From: Deltaproteobacteria bacterium
GTDB taxonomy: Bacteria > Desulfobacterota > DSM-4660 > Desulfatiglandales > Desulfatiglandaceae
Direction of reading: 5' to 3'
Assembly (NCBI GenBank): GCA_018644785.1
Contig: JABGPV010000209.1
Coordinates: 1 to 9,188 of the forward strand
Length of the DNA stretch: 9,188 nt
Made by a program: the position numbers and the translations under genes
Part shown: positions 1-6,702 of the stretch, piece by piece
Position numbering within the stretch: the stretch's first letter is position 1
Layout of the letters: the number at the start of each line of letters is the position of its first letter
Notes under the pieces: model-generated
Database searches by the model: none
What the model saw: only the letters and a program-made list of their open reading frames with translations
What the model was told of the DNA's origin: nothing

Positions 1-510
1 CATATGGAAATGCGCTTCCCCTATTTTATCAACAAATCGGCACCGGTCACCGGTTCCAGCGGCTTGATGGAATACAAGTGCGCCTTTAAAGGATCCTTGA
101 ACAGTGGCAGCGATCTCGTTATGATGATTCATGTACCCATTAGCACCCTTTGCCCCTGCTCCAAGGAAATCAGTGACTTCGGAGCGCATAACCAGCGGGG
201 CGAGGTGCGGCTTCAGGTTCGCTTCAAGAAGTTCGTCTGGATTGAGGACTTGATCAAACTGGTTGAGGAATCCGCTTCATGCGAAGTGTTTTCCGTTCTC
301 AAAAGAGAAGATGAAAAATTTGTCACGGAGCAGGCATACCGAAATCCCATGTTTGTGGAAGACATCGTGCGGGATATTGCCGTTAAATTGAGCAATGACC
401 CCAACATCACCTGGTTCACGGTGGAATCCGAAAACTTTGAGTCCATTCACAATCATAACGCCTACGCCTATATCGAAAAAGGCAAGGCCCATATGACACA
501 AAAACCGTAA
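1..510 (+). CDS. folE2: GTP cyclohydrolase IB (FolE2), 3' part
   Basis: This is the C-terminal 169 residues of FolE2, the metal-promiscuous GTP cyclohydrolase that converts GTP to 7,8-dihydroneopterin triphosphate for folate or deazapurine synthesis in the cytoplasm. The frame is open to the left edge (codon 1 is CAT), so the start lies outside the window; full-length FolE2 is about 260 residues. The FolE2 signature CPCSKEISDFGAHNQRG is visible around residues 51-67 of the visible part and carries the family's metal-binding cysteine region. The ending ESENFESIHNHNAYAYIE is also typical of the family. The ATG codons near the left edge are internal. The TAA stop is 10 bases before the next gene, whose Shine-Dalgarno (SD) sequence GGAG directly follows it, so the two are probably cotranscribed. 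Confidence 0.93.
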   Translation, partial: HMEMRFPYFINKSAPVTGSSGLMEYKCAFKGSLNSGSDLVMMIHVPISTLCPCSKEISDFGAHNQRGEVRLQVRFKKFVWIEDLIKLVEESASCEVFSVLKREDEKFVTEQAYRNPMFVEDIVRDIAVKLSNDPNITWFTVESENFESIHNHNAYAYIEKGKAHMTQKP

Positions 511-520
511 GGAGAAATCA

Positions 521-1816
521 ATGGCTGACGACCTCAAAAAAATGTACAAAACCGTCATGGATGACCATTTTCCAAATGAATTGTCCATTTCATTCGGGGA
601 TCAGGTTCTGACCTACCGCAAAAAAACCTGGAAAATTCCGGATGTAAACAGCAATGAAACCATTGAAAAGGGCCTTAGATACGGTGAAAACCCCGGGCAG
701 GAAGCGGCCCTTTATGAGTTGGTTCAGGGAAATCTTATATTGGGGGAATGTCAATTCATTGAATCGGGCAGCGGTCTGGTTTCGGCGATTTCAGAAGAAG
801 ACATGGTGCAGAGCGGAAAACATCCCGGTAAAATCAATCTGACCGACGTGGACAATGCCCTCAATATCATCAAATACCTGGATGCGGGGCCGGCCGTGGT
901 CATCGTCAAACACAATAACCCGTGTGGCGTGGCCTATGGAAAAACCCTGGTGGAGGCCTATGATAAAGCGGACATGGCGGACCGGATTGCGGCCTTTGGC
1001 GGATGTGCCCTCTTTAATCAACCGGTGGACAAGGCGACGGCGGAACGGATTTCTGAAAATTATCTGGAAGTGGTGGCAGCCCCTGATTATGAAGCCGGCA
1101 GCGTGGACATTCTGTCGAAGCGGTCGAACCTTCGCATTATTCGGGTTCCCGGGATGGACCGGATTTCCCGGTTTACCGGGAAGAGATTTGTGGATTTCAA
1201 GAGCCTGATCGATGGGGGCTTGATTGTACAGCAATCACCGCTGAATCAAATAAACACCCTAAAAGACCTGACCCTTGCGTTTTCTGAATATCAGGGAAAA
1301 ACCTACACCATTGATCGAGCGCCCACAGAACAGGAATACGCTGACCTGCTATTCGGTTGGCAGGTGGAGCAAGGCGTCACCTCCAACTCGGTCATTTATG
1401 TGAAAGACGGCGTCACCGTGGGGATCGGGACCGGTGAACAGGACCGGGTCGGTGTGGCGGAGATCGGTATTTTTAAGGCGTACACCAAATACGCGGATGC
1501 CCTGTGCTTCAAGCGGTATGGCTTGCCCTATAAGGATCTGGAAATTCAGGTGGAAAAAGGAGACGCTGATCGCGACCGTCTGCATGAAATTGACGCGGAA
1601 ACAAAGGCGGCCAAAGGCGGTCTTATGGGCGCTTCAATGGTATCCGACGCTTTTTTCCCTTTCAGGGACGGTGTGGACGTAGCCATCAAGGAAGGGATCA
1701 GCGCCATCGTACAGGCGGGCGGTTCCATGCGGGACTTTGAGGTGATCGAAGCCTGTAATGAAGCGGACCCCCAGGTTTCCATGGTCTTTACCGGCCAAAG
1801 GGCATTTAAACACTAA
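521..1816 (+). CDS. Stand-alone AICAR formyltransferase (PurH C-terminal half)
   Basis: This 431-residue protein corresponds to the AICAR transformylase half of PurH, which transfers a formyl group from 10-formyl-THF to AICAR in the penultimate step of IMP synthesis. Visible motifs are LRYGENPGQ (residues 52-60), the catalytic Lys-His pair in VKHNNPCG (K130-H131), SNSVIYVKDGVTVGIGTG, SDAFFPFRDG, and the C-terminal AGGSMRDFEVIEAC...VFTGQRAFKH. The roughly 190-residue MGS-like IMP cyclohydrolase domain at the N-terminus of bifunctional PurH is absent, so ring closure must be done by another protein. The family's GAGQMSRVDS segment reads GTGEQDRVGV here, so this is a divergent branch. Automatic annotation may call such proteins IMP cyclohydrolase, which would be misleading. 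The start is ATG 521, with GGAG six bases upstream. It follows folE2 closely, and both are linked to folate chemistry. Confidence 0.88.
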   Translation: MADDLKKMYKTVMDDHFPNELSISFGDQVLTYRKKTWKIPDVNSNETIEKGLRYGENPGQEAALYELVQGNLILGECQFIESGSGLVSAISEEDMVQSGKHPGKINLTDVDNALNIIKYLDAGPAVVIVKHNNPCGVAYGKTLVEAYDKADMADRIAAFGGCALFNQPVDKATAERISENYLEVVAAPDYEAGSVDILSKRSNLRIIRVPGMDRISRFTGKRFVDFKSLIDGGLIVQQSPLNQINTLKDLTLAFSEYQGKTYTIDRAPTEQEYADLLFGWQVEQGVTSNSVIYVKDGVTVGIGTGEQDRVGVAEIGIFKAYTKYADALCFKRYGLPYKDLEIQVEKGDADRDRLHEIDAETKAAKGGLMGASMVSDAFFPFRDGVDVAIKEGISAIVQAGGSMRDFEVIEACNEADPQVSMVFTGQRAFKH

Positions 1817-1848
1817 TCCAATTGATCAAAAGGCGGGAGAGCTAAATC

Positions 1849-2412
1849 ATGTATAACGCAAGCGACCTGAGGAAAGGGTTGAAAATTGAACTTGACGGTG
1901 AGCCCTATGTGGTGACGGTCTTTGAATTTTCCAAGCCGGGAAAGGGCCAGGCCCTTTACCGGTGTAAACTGAAAAACATGATCACCGGGGTCATCATTGA
2001 TCCCACCTATCGATCAGGAGACACCTTTAAGCCGGCGGATCTGTCAGAGAGAAAGATGCAGTATCTGTACAACCAGGATGATGAATTCTGGTTCATGGAT
2101 GTGGAAAACTATGAGCAGTTCCCTCTGAAGGAAGATCAGGTGGGCGACGCCACAAATTATCTGATGGATAACCTGGAAGTGGATATTCTTTTTTTCGGCG
2201 ATCGGCCCATCGGCATCACCCTGCCCAATTTTGTGAACCTCACGGTGACCAAAGCCGATCCATGGGCCAAGGGAGACTCCGTAACCGGCGATACCAAACC
2301 CATAACCCTGGAAACAGGCTATGAGCTGCGGGTCCCCCCGTTTATTGAAGAGGGCGGAAAAATCACCGTTGACACGAGAACAGGGGAGTATGTCACCCGG
2401 GTCAAGGAATAG
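1849..2412 (+). CDS. efp: Elongation factor P
   Basis: EF-P (187 residues, normal length) binds between the ribosomal P and E sites and relieves stalling at polyproline stretches. The N-terminal KOW-like domain carries the modified loop FSKPGKGQA; Lys32 matches E. coli Lys34, the residue that receives beta-lysine. The middle and C-terminal OB domains follow, including the family signature region FGDRPIGITLPNFVNLTV...GDSVTGDTKPITLETG and the ending VPPFIEEGGKITVDTRTGEYVTRVKE. The ATG at 1849 is preceded by GGGAGAG. The next gene begins 11 bases after the stop and encodes the enzyme that modifies this lysine, a functionally consistent pairing. Confidence 0.97.
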   Translation: MYNASDLRKGLKIELDGEPYVVTVFEFSKPGKGQALYRCKLKNMITGVIIDPTYRSGDTFKPADLSERKMQYLYNQDDEFWFMDVENYEQFPLKEDQVGDATNYLMDNLEVDILFFGDRPIGITLPNFVNLTVTKADPWAKGDSVTGDTKPITLETGYELRVPPFIEEGGKITVDTRTGEYVTRVKE

Positions 2413-2423
2413 ATCTTTCGAGG

Positions 2424-3344
2424 ATGAACCGGCGGTCTTTGAAGAACCCAAAACCCCATCTGTTGTTACGGGCACGAATTTTTCAGAGCATTCGGGAATT
2501 TTTCATCAGCCGCGGATACCTGGAAATAGAAACGCCCCAGCTGATTACCGCCCCCGCCCCGGAAACCCACATTGAATCCATTTCCATCCAGGACCGCTAT
2601 CTGCAGACCTCACCGGAACTGTGCATGAAACGCCTGCTCTCCGCTGGCTTTCCCAAAATTTTTCAAATTGCCAGGTGTTTCAGAGGGGGGGAAAGGGGGG
2701 ATTTGCACCTCCCCGAATTTTCCCTTCTGGAATGGTACCGGACCGGCATTGACTACCGTGACCTCATGGAAGAGTGCGAAGCCCTGTTCCTTTTTTTGTC
2801 ACGCCGGCTTGATATGGGGACCCAACTTTCCCGCCGGGGGTTAAATATTGATCTGGATATCCCCTGGGAAAGGCTTCCGGTCCAAACCGCATTTGAACGA
2901 TATGCCTCCGTTTCCCTGGAGCAGGCCCTCAATAACAATCGTTTTGACCAAACAATGGTTGAGGAAATCGAACCCCATCTGGGAGTTAAAACCCCCACAT
3001 TTCTCTATGACTACCCTGCCTCACTGGCGGCGCTGGCGCGATTGAAACCGGGATGTCCTTCCATTGCGGAGCGGTTTGAGATATATGTGGGGGGGATCGA
3101 GCTGGCCAACGGGTTTTCAGAATTAAACGATGCCCATGAACAACGGAAGCGATTTGAAAAAGAGCTCAAAGAAAAGGCCCTGTTGGGAAAAATTGTTTCC
3201 CCCATGCCGGAACGATTTCTAAAGGCCCTCAAAAACATGCCCGAGGCTGCCGGCATTGCGCTGGGGCTGGATCGTCTGGTTATGATTTTTTCGGGTGCCC
3301 GCACCATCGATGAGGTGGTTGCTTTCACACCGGAAGAGGTATAG
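2424..3344 (+). CDS. epmA: EF-P--(R)-beta-lysine ligase EpmA
   Basis: This 306-residue paralog of the class II lysyl-tRNA synthetase catalytic core lacks the anticodon-binding domain. EpmA (PoxA/GenX/YjeA) activates (R)-beta-lysine and attaches it to the conserved EF-P lysine. Visible motifs are motif 1 (FFISRGYLEIETPQL), motif 2 (FQIARCFRGGERGDLHLPEFSLLEWYR) and motif 3 (GIALGLDRLVMIFSGA, near the C-terminus). The length is slightly below the E. coli enzyme (about 325). The start is ATG 2424, with a weak AGG-type SD and an 11-base gap from efp. G-rich runs near 2684-2700 do not break the frame. The partner EpmB (lysine 2,3-aminomutase) is not in the window, so it must be encoded elsewhere or the substrate differs. 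This is the last gene of the housekeeping cluster; no convincing intrinsic terminator follows. Confidence 0.94.
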   Translation: MNRRSLKNPKPHLLLRARIFQSIREFFISRGYLEIETPQLITAPAPETHIESISIQDRYLQTSPELCMKRLLSAGFPKIFQIARCFRGGERGDLHLPEFSLLEWYRTGIDYRDLMEECEALFLFLSRRLDMGTQLSRRGLNIDLDIPWERLPVQTAFERYASVSLEQALNNNRFDQTMVEEIEPHLGVKTPTFLYDYPASLAALARLKPGCPSIAERFEIYVGGIELANGFSELNDAHEQRKRFEKELKEKALLGKIVSPMPERFLKALKNMPEAAGIALGLDRLVMIFSGARTIDEVVAFTPEEV

Positions 3345-3386
3345 TGAAATGATATCCATGACGATTCAACCCGTTCGAAATACCGC

Positions 3387-3422
3387 TTAACGCTTAACAA
3401 GTGTTAAAACTTTTGCTTAACA
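3387..3422 (+). promoter_or_regulatory. Upstream activator site for the left sigma-54 operon
   Basis: A perfect inverted repeat TTAACA-AG-TGTTAA lies at 3394-3407. It is preceded by a TTAAC half-site at 3387, giving the tandem GCTTAACGCTTAACA with a 7-base period, and followed by another GCTTAACA at 3415-3422. The same palindrome with the same 7-base tandem half-site occurs at 5867-5897, upstream of the other operon. The palindrome centre is about 133 bp upstream of the -12 element at 3531-3535, a usual position for a sigma-54 enhancer. Binding by the adjacent activator is inferred. Confidence 0.75.
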
Positions 3423-3447
3423 ATTGAACACTTTCAATCATCCCAAT

Positions 3448-3465
3448 GGCGGTGTCGCCACTGCC
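3448..3465 (+). other. Hairpin between enhancer and promoter
   Basis: GGCGGTG (3448-3454) and CACTGCC (3459-3465) can form a 7-bp stem with one G-U pair and a TCGC loop. There is no U-tract, so it is not a standard intrinsic terminator. It lies between epmA and the sigma-54 promoter and could end epmA transcripts in another way, or mean nothing. Confidence 0.3.
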
Positions 3466-3519
3466 GGGAAGGCCCAACACTAAGGCGGAAAAGCGCAATG
3501 CCCAGGGGCTGTTCTTTTA

Positions 3520-3535
3520 CGGCATTGTTTTTGCA
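3520..3535 (+). promoter_or_regulatory. Sigma-54 (-24/-12) promoter for the DsrEFH-like operon
   Basis: The sequence CGGCAT-TGTTT-TTGCA has GG (3521-3522) and GC (3533-3534) separated by exactly ten bases. This fits the TGGCAC-N5-TTGCA consensus with two mismatches in the -24 block. The predicted start is near 3546, about 83 bases before the first gene. Bases 3548-3552 (GCCCC) and 3567-3571 (GGGGC), followed by TTTCTT, could form a weak attenuator-like hairpin in the leader. Confidence 0.7.
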
Positions 3536-3628
3536 GTGTCTAATGCCGCCCCAAACAATCCATCGGGGGGCTTTCTTATGGAAGCACCGATTTTGAACAA
3601 TAACAAAAGACCTTACAGGAGAGAAGAA

Positions 3629-3937
3629 ATGGCAAAAAAATTGGGCGTTTTTGTGGGCTCCGATCAACACCTGGACAAAGTCATCAACTTATGCAAGGCA
3701 GCACGGGACAAGGGCGACGTTGATGTGACCATCTTTTTCAGCCACCTGGGTACGAAACTGACCCAGGACCCGAGGTTTGGAGAACTTGAGGGGATGGCCA
3801 CCATGAGTCTGTGCAACGTGGGCTTTGAGAGCCATGGCTTAAAGCCGCCGGTTCAGGGGATCGCCGAGGGCGATTTCGCCACCCAGGCCAGGAACGGAGA
3901 ATTGATCGAAGATGAAGACCGCTATCTTGTTTTCTAG
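3629..3937 (+). CDS. DsrE/TusD-like sulfur-relay protein
   Basis: This 102-residue cytoplasmic protein opens with a DsrE-like beta strand and loop (KKLGVFVGSDQHLDKVINLCKAARDKG) followed by a second strand (VDVTIFFSHLGTKLT). DsrE-family proteins carry persulfide sulfur on a conserved cysteine in the middle of the protein; Cys62 in MSLCNVGFESHG is the likely equivalent, and Cys22 is the only other cysteine. The start chosen is ATG 3629, because AGGAGA lies six bases upstream and the fold begins right after it. An in-frame ATG at 3578, preceded by GGGGGG, would add 17 residues and cannot be fully excluded. It is first of three small genes with 15- and 11-base gaps, under the sigma-54 promoter at 3520. 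The family is moderately certain; the substrate is unknown. Confidence 0.72.
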   Translation: MAKKLGVFVGSDQHLDKVINLCKAARDKGDVDVTIFFSHLGTKLTQDPRFGELEGMATMSLCNVGFESHGLKPPVQGIAEGDFATQARNGELIEDEDRYLVF

Positions 3938-3952
3938 GAAGGGGATATAATA

Positions 3953-4246
3953 ATGGAGAATGTTAAACATGTGGCGTTTCTGGTACGCCGGAAAGAAGAT
4001 CTCTGGGAAGGTTCACGTTCCACCCTGGGGCTGGCCGTTGAAAATATTTATTCCTATATGTTCGTTTTGGACATCGAAGTGGACATGACCGAAGCGTACA
4101 AGGAGAATCTGGAGTGGCTTGAGGACATGGAATGTGAATACTATTCCAACAACAGAGTCAATGCGGACAAACACGGCTTTCAGTACCTGAGCCTGGAAGA
4201 AATTGGCCAAAAACTCAAGGAAATGGACCTGATTGTCCCCTTTTAG
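3953..4246 (+). CDS. DsrF/TusC-like small protein
   Basis: This 97-residue protein begins [41 protein letters not shown], the strand-helix-strand opening of the DsrF/TusC group, where a Gly-Ser/Arg-containing turn leads into the first helix. It has a single cysteine, Cys61, in [10 protein letters not shown], which does not sit in an obvious DsrE active-site motif. TusC and DsrF are non-catalytic partners in the TusBCD/DsrEFH hexamer, so lack of a clear active site is compatible with such a role. AAGGGG lies upstream of ATG 3953. The assignment rests on a weak pattern match plus its position between DsrE-like and DsrH-like genes; it could be an unrelated small alpha/beta protein. Confidence 0.62.
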   Translation: MENVKHVAFLVRRKEDLWEGSRSTLGLAVENIYSYMFVLDIEVDMTEAYKENLEWLEDMECEYYSNNRVNADKHGFQYLSLEEIGQKLKEMDLIVPF

Positions 4247-4257
4247 GAGCTTCTACC

Positions 4258-4437
4258 ATGAATATTCTGCACATATATAAAACAGAACCCGATGAAACCA
4301 CCAAAAGCCTGGTGGGAATCCTTTCCGAAGGGAAAGAAATCACGGACTTTCCCCTGTACCAGGGGGAGCCGGATTATGAAAAGCTGATCGATTTGATATT
4401 TGAGCATGATCACGACAAGGTCATCAGCTGGTGGTAA
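4258..4437 (+). CDS. DsrH/TusB-like 59-residue protein
   Basis: A short ORF of 59 residues starts at ATG 4258 with AGGAG eight bases upstream and ends at TAA 4435-4437. It begins MNILHIYKTEPDETTKSLVGILSEGKEIT, resembling the start of TusB/DsrH proteins (a LHx start, a helix, then LSEGDxI). It ends with KVISWW. It is shorter than usual TusB/DsrH (about 95 residues) and has no cysteine at all, so the conserved TusB/DsrH cysteine is missing. It is third in the operon after the DsrE- and DsrF-like genes, the E-F-H order known from dsrEFH, which supports the reading. The gene converges with the activator gene, leaving 12 bases between the two stops. Confidence 0.65.
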   Translation: MNILHIYKTEPDETTKSLVGILSEGKEITDFPLYQGEPDYEKLIDLIFEHDHDKVISWW

Positions 4438-4449
4438 TGGATATGGGAT

Positions 4450-5835
4450 TTATCCGCGGATGGTTCGGTCCACCTGGATCTGGTAATCCTTGAGGCGTTT
4501 CCAAAGGGTTACCCGGCTGATGCCCAAAATTTTGGCGGCCTCTGTTTTGTTACCACCGGTTTGTTTTAAAGCCGCCAGAATTCTTCCTTTTGCCTCTGAA
4601 CTTTCCGGTTCTCTTCTTTTCGGGCGTTTGAGGACGGGGTATCCCCCTTTTCCGGTAATGCCGGGGGGTAGATGTTTCCGCCGGATCTCATCACCCGTAC
4701 AAATCACAAAGGCATATTCAATGGCATTGATCAATTCTCGGATGTTGCCGGGCCAACGGTAGTTCACCAGAGTGTCCAGGGCCCCTTTATCCATGCCGGT
4801 AATGGTTTTATGGCTCTTAAGCCGGATTCGGCTGATAAAGGTGTCAATGAGCAACGGGATGTCTTCGGGGCGTTCCCTGAGGGGTGGCAGATAGATGGGG
4901 ATGACGCCCACGCGATAGTAGAGGTCTTCGCGAAAACGCCCTTCTTCCATGAGCTGCTTTAAGTCTTTGTTGGTGGCTGTGATAAATCGGACATCGATGG
5001 AAAGGGGGTTGTGGTCCCCCACCTTTTCGATTTCCTTTTCCTGCAACACCCGCAGCAGTTTCGCCTGGGTAGAAAGGGGAATGTCGCCAATTTCATCCAG
5101 GAATATGTCGCCGCCGGCAGCCGCTTCAAAACGTCCTTTGCGATTGCGGTCCGCACCGGTAAAGGCCCCTTTCACATGACCGAACAGTTCACTTTCCAGA
5201 AGGGATTCATTTAACGCCGCGCAATTCACTTTCACGAAAGGGCCATGGGAACGGCTGCCCAGGCGGTGTATGGCCGTTGCCGCCAGCTCCTTACCGGTAC
5301 CGCTTTCACCGTAAATGGCAACGGGTGCGTCTGAATCGGCCGCACTTCCAATGAGGTCGAACACTTGCTGCATGGCAGGGGACTTGCCGATGATCCCCTC
5401 AAAACTCTCCTCGATACTGAGTTCACGGCGGAGGGTCGTGATAACCCGATCCCGATCCACCAGCTCCGAACAGTCAGCCAGGTTTTCCACACCGCCCACC
5501 ACCACGCCGTCCTTATCTTTCAGAACTGTGGCGTTTTTGAGAATATGGACCAGAGAACCACCTTTTCGTTTAAAAGTGCATCGTTTGTGGCGAACCTCTC
5601 CTTTATTGAAAAGCTCACAGTGCTTTATGCCACCCCGGGCCCTGGATTGAAAACAGGTGTTGCATTCCAGTATTTCGCAGGGCTGCCCGATCAATTCCTT
5701 TTCCGTATAACCCGTGAGCGTTTCAAAAGCATTGTTCACTGAAATGATGATGCCGTCGGGATCTACCACCATGAGTCCGTCCAACATGGTTTGCACCACG
5801 GTCTTCCAGTATTGACTGTATTCATTTTCAAACAT
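4450..5835 (-). CDS. Sigma-54-dependent activator with Cys-rich PAS sensor
   Basis: This 461-residue bacterial enhancer-binding protein has an N-terminal PAS domain (about 8-120: [27 protein letters not shown]), then a sigma-54 AAA+ domain (about 145-380) with Walker A GESGTGKE (176-183), the sigma-54 contact loop GAFTGA (223-228), Walker B DIFLDE (243-248), [12 protein letters not shown] and the WPGNIREL motif. A Fis-type helix-turn-helix occupies about 429-451 ([20 protein letters not shown]). The PAS domain has an unusual cysteine cluster: Cys53, 58, 61, 73 and 86. There is no receiver domain, so signal sensing is probably direct. ATG 5835 is preferred: AGAGGG lies five bases upstream, whereas the in-frame GTG at 5841 abuts that SD. 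The gene sits between two operons that have sigma-54 promoters and is divergent from the right-hand one. Ligand or redox sensing by the cysteines is inferred. Confidence 0.94.
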   Translation of the reverse strand: MFENEYSQYWKTVVQTMLDGLMVVDPDGIIISVNNAFETLTGYTEKELIGQPCEILECNTCFQSRARGGIKHCELFNKGEVRHKRCTFKRKGGSLVHILKNATVLKDKDGVVVGGVENLADCSELVDRDRVITTLRRELSIEESFEGIIGKSPAMQQVFDLIGSAADSDAPVAIYGESGTGKELAATAIHRLGSRSHGPFVKVNCAALNESLLESELFGHVKGAFTGADRNRKGRFEAAAGGDIFLDEIGDIPLSTQAKLLRVLQEKEIEKVGDHNPLSIDVRFITATNKDLKQLMEEGRFREDLYYRVGVIPIYLPPLRERPEDIPLLIDTFISRIRLKSHKTITGMDKGALDTLVNYRWPGNIRELINAIEYAFVICTGDEIRRKHLPPGITGKGGYPVLKRPKRREPESSEAKGRILAALKQTGGNKTEAAKILGISRVTLWKRLKDYQIQVDRTIRG

Positions 5836-5866
5836 GATCACCCTCTGGCAACAGGAATCTTATGCG

Positions 5867-5911
5867 TTAACCCTTAACGCTGATTAACATCTGTTAATTA
5901 TAAAATGTTAA
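5867..5911 (+). promoter_or_regulatory. Enhancer and operator cluster between activator and right operon
   Basis: A perfect palindrome TTAACA-TC-TGTTAA occupies 5884-5897 (16 bp with the flanking A/T pair). Tandem half-sites TTAACC (5867) and TTAACG (5874) have the same 7-base spacing as at 3387-3399, and another TGTTAA lies at 5906-5911. The palindrome centre is about 123 bp upstream of the -12 element at 6011-6015, suiting a sigma-54 enhancer. It also overlaps the minus-strand -10 box and start point of the activator gene, which suggests autorepression. Binding is inferred. Confidence 0.78.
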
Positions 5912-5925
5912 TAGGGTAATCGCAA
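5897..5925 (-). promoter_or_regulatory. Sigma-70 promoter of the activator gene
   Basis: On the minus strand, TTGCGA (5920-5925, four of six matches to the -35 consensus) is separated by 17 bases from a perfect TATAAT (5897-5902). The predicted start is near 5890, inside the TTAACA-N2-TGTTAA palindrome, leaving a leader of about 55 bases before ATG 5835. Confidence 0.7.
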
Positions 5926-5999
5926 CAACTTTGCTATTGATCATATTATCTGTGAAATTACAATTGTTTATGTTGCAATTCTCCCTATCAGGAGAGGAT

Positions 6000-6015
6000 T
6001 GGCACTGCATTTGCA
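6000..6015 (+). promoter_or_regulatory. Sigma-54 (-24/-12) promoter for the TusA/rhodanese operon
   Basis: TGGCAC-TGCAT-TTGCA is an exact match to the TGGCAC-N5-TTGCA consensus. The predicted start is about 12 bases after C6014, near 6026, leaving a leader of about 28 bases before the first gene at 6054. Confidence 0.92.
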
Positions 6016-6053
6016 TTGTTAATATGTAAAGATTTTTAGCCGCGGGTCAAAAT

Positions 6054-6293
6054 GTGAAAAATGAATATCAAATCGACAGGGTTCTGGACTTGAAGGGGTG
6101 GAGCAGCACCTGGTGCATCGTCAAGGCCAGGAGCTGGCTCAATCGCATGGCGCCGGAGCAGATACTGGAAGTGGTCGGCACCGATCCGGAAACCCTGAAG
6201 AATTTCCCTTCCATTTTGAGGAATGGGAAAGACAGAATTGTAGAGGTCAAAAAGTACCCTGACCATCACCGGCTGTTGATCCGTCGTGGGTAA
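6054..6293 (+). CDS. TusA-like protein with degenerate CPxP motif
   Basis: This 79-residue protein follows the TusA/SirA fold pattern: a first strand and loop (IDRVLDLKGWSSTWCIVKARSWLNRM), the middle section PEQILEVVGTDPETLKNFPSIL, and the closing strand HHRLLIRRG. TusA proteins carry persulfide on the cysteine of a CPxP motif. Here Cys21 is kept at that place, but the motif reads WCIV, so both prolines are lost. The start is inferred as GTG 6054, since no in-frame ATG is available near the fold start and the overlapping ATG at 6052 meets a stop at once; the SD (GCGGG) is weak. It is first in the operon behind the perfect sigma-54 promoter, with a canonical TusA gene 60 bases downstream. A role as a specialised or non-catalytic TusA partner is inferred. 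Confidence 0.75.
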   Translation: MKNEYQIDRVLDLKGWSSTWCIVKARSWLNRMAPEQILEVVGTDPETLKNFPSILRNGKDRIVEVKKYPDHHRLLIRRG

Positions 6294-6353
6294 AAAGGGC
6301 ATCGCCACACTTGGGGCGAAAAAAATGAGAAGAATATTTAGGGAGGGTAACCA

Positions 6354-6608
6354 ATGGGAGAAATCGATCTTAACAGTATTCAGGCGGATAATGTGGTGGA
6401 TGCAAGGGGTGTTTCCTGCCCCGGGCCTTTGTTGAAAGCCAAAAAGGGCATGGGAAATGTTCAGGTGGGAGAAATTCTGGAGATCATGTCCAATGATCCC
6501 GGGAGCAAAAATGATATTCCCAGATGGGCAAAGAAAGTGGGTCATGATTATATTGGATCCCTGGACCTGGACGGCGCGGACCGTTTTTTTATCAAACGTG
6601 GGAAATAA
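6354..6608 (+). CDS. TusA-family sulfur carrier
   Basis: An 84-residue TusA/SirA-family protein with the intact motif CPGP (Cys22-Pro-Gly-Pro25) after the strand NVVDARGVS. The family transfers persulfide sulfur between enzymes such as rhodaneses, DsrE-type proteins and final acceptors. The rest fits: LLKAKKGMGNVQVGEILEIMSNDPGSKNDIPRWAKKVGHDYI and the closing DRFFIKRGK. ATG 6354 has a strong SD (GGGAGGG). It is the second gene of the sigma-54 operon and is followed by a DsrE-family gene, a pairing often seen in sulfur-oxidation and sulfur-relay loci. The specific name tusA is avoided because the family has many paralogs, and the tRNA-thiolation role is not implied by this context. Confidence 0.88.
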   Translation: MGEIDLNSIQADNVVDARGVSCPGPLLKAKKGMGNVQVGEILEIMSNDPGSKNDIPRWAKKVGHDYIGSLDLDGADRFFIKRGK

Positions 6609-6702
6609 CGGTGGTGGTTTGAAAGTTCTGCCCGTGTTTTTGCAGAGGTTGATAAGCGGGTGCTCATTTGGAAACGTCTTTTAATTGGATAAGGGGGGAA
6701 CA

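Noticed and set aside
2684..2700. G-rich runs in epmA as a possible frameshift
   Set aside because: The translated frame passes through them into the expected class II motif 2, so the gene is intact.
3446..3628. N-terminal extension of the DsrE-like gene from an upstream ATG at 3446
   Set aside because: It would begin upstream of the predicted sigma-54 promoter and transcript start; the extension has no protein-like features, and ATG 3629 has a good SD.
5836..5841. GTG start for the activator at 5841
   Set aside because: The SD AGAGGG directly abuts the GTG, leaving no spacer; ATG 5835 is correctly spaced.
6036..6545. 169-residue open frame on the minus strand opposite the two TusA-like genes
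   Set aside because: No family features, and it covers two plus-strand genes with conserved motifs, one with a strong ribosome-binding site.
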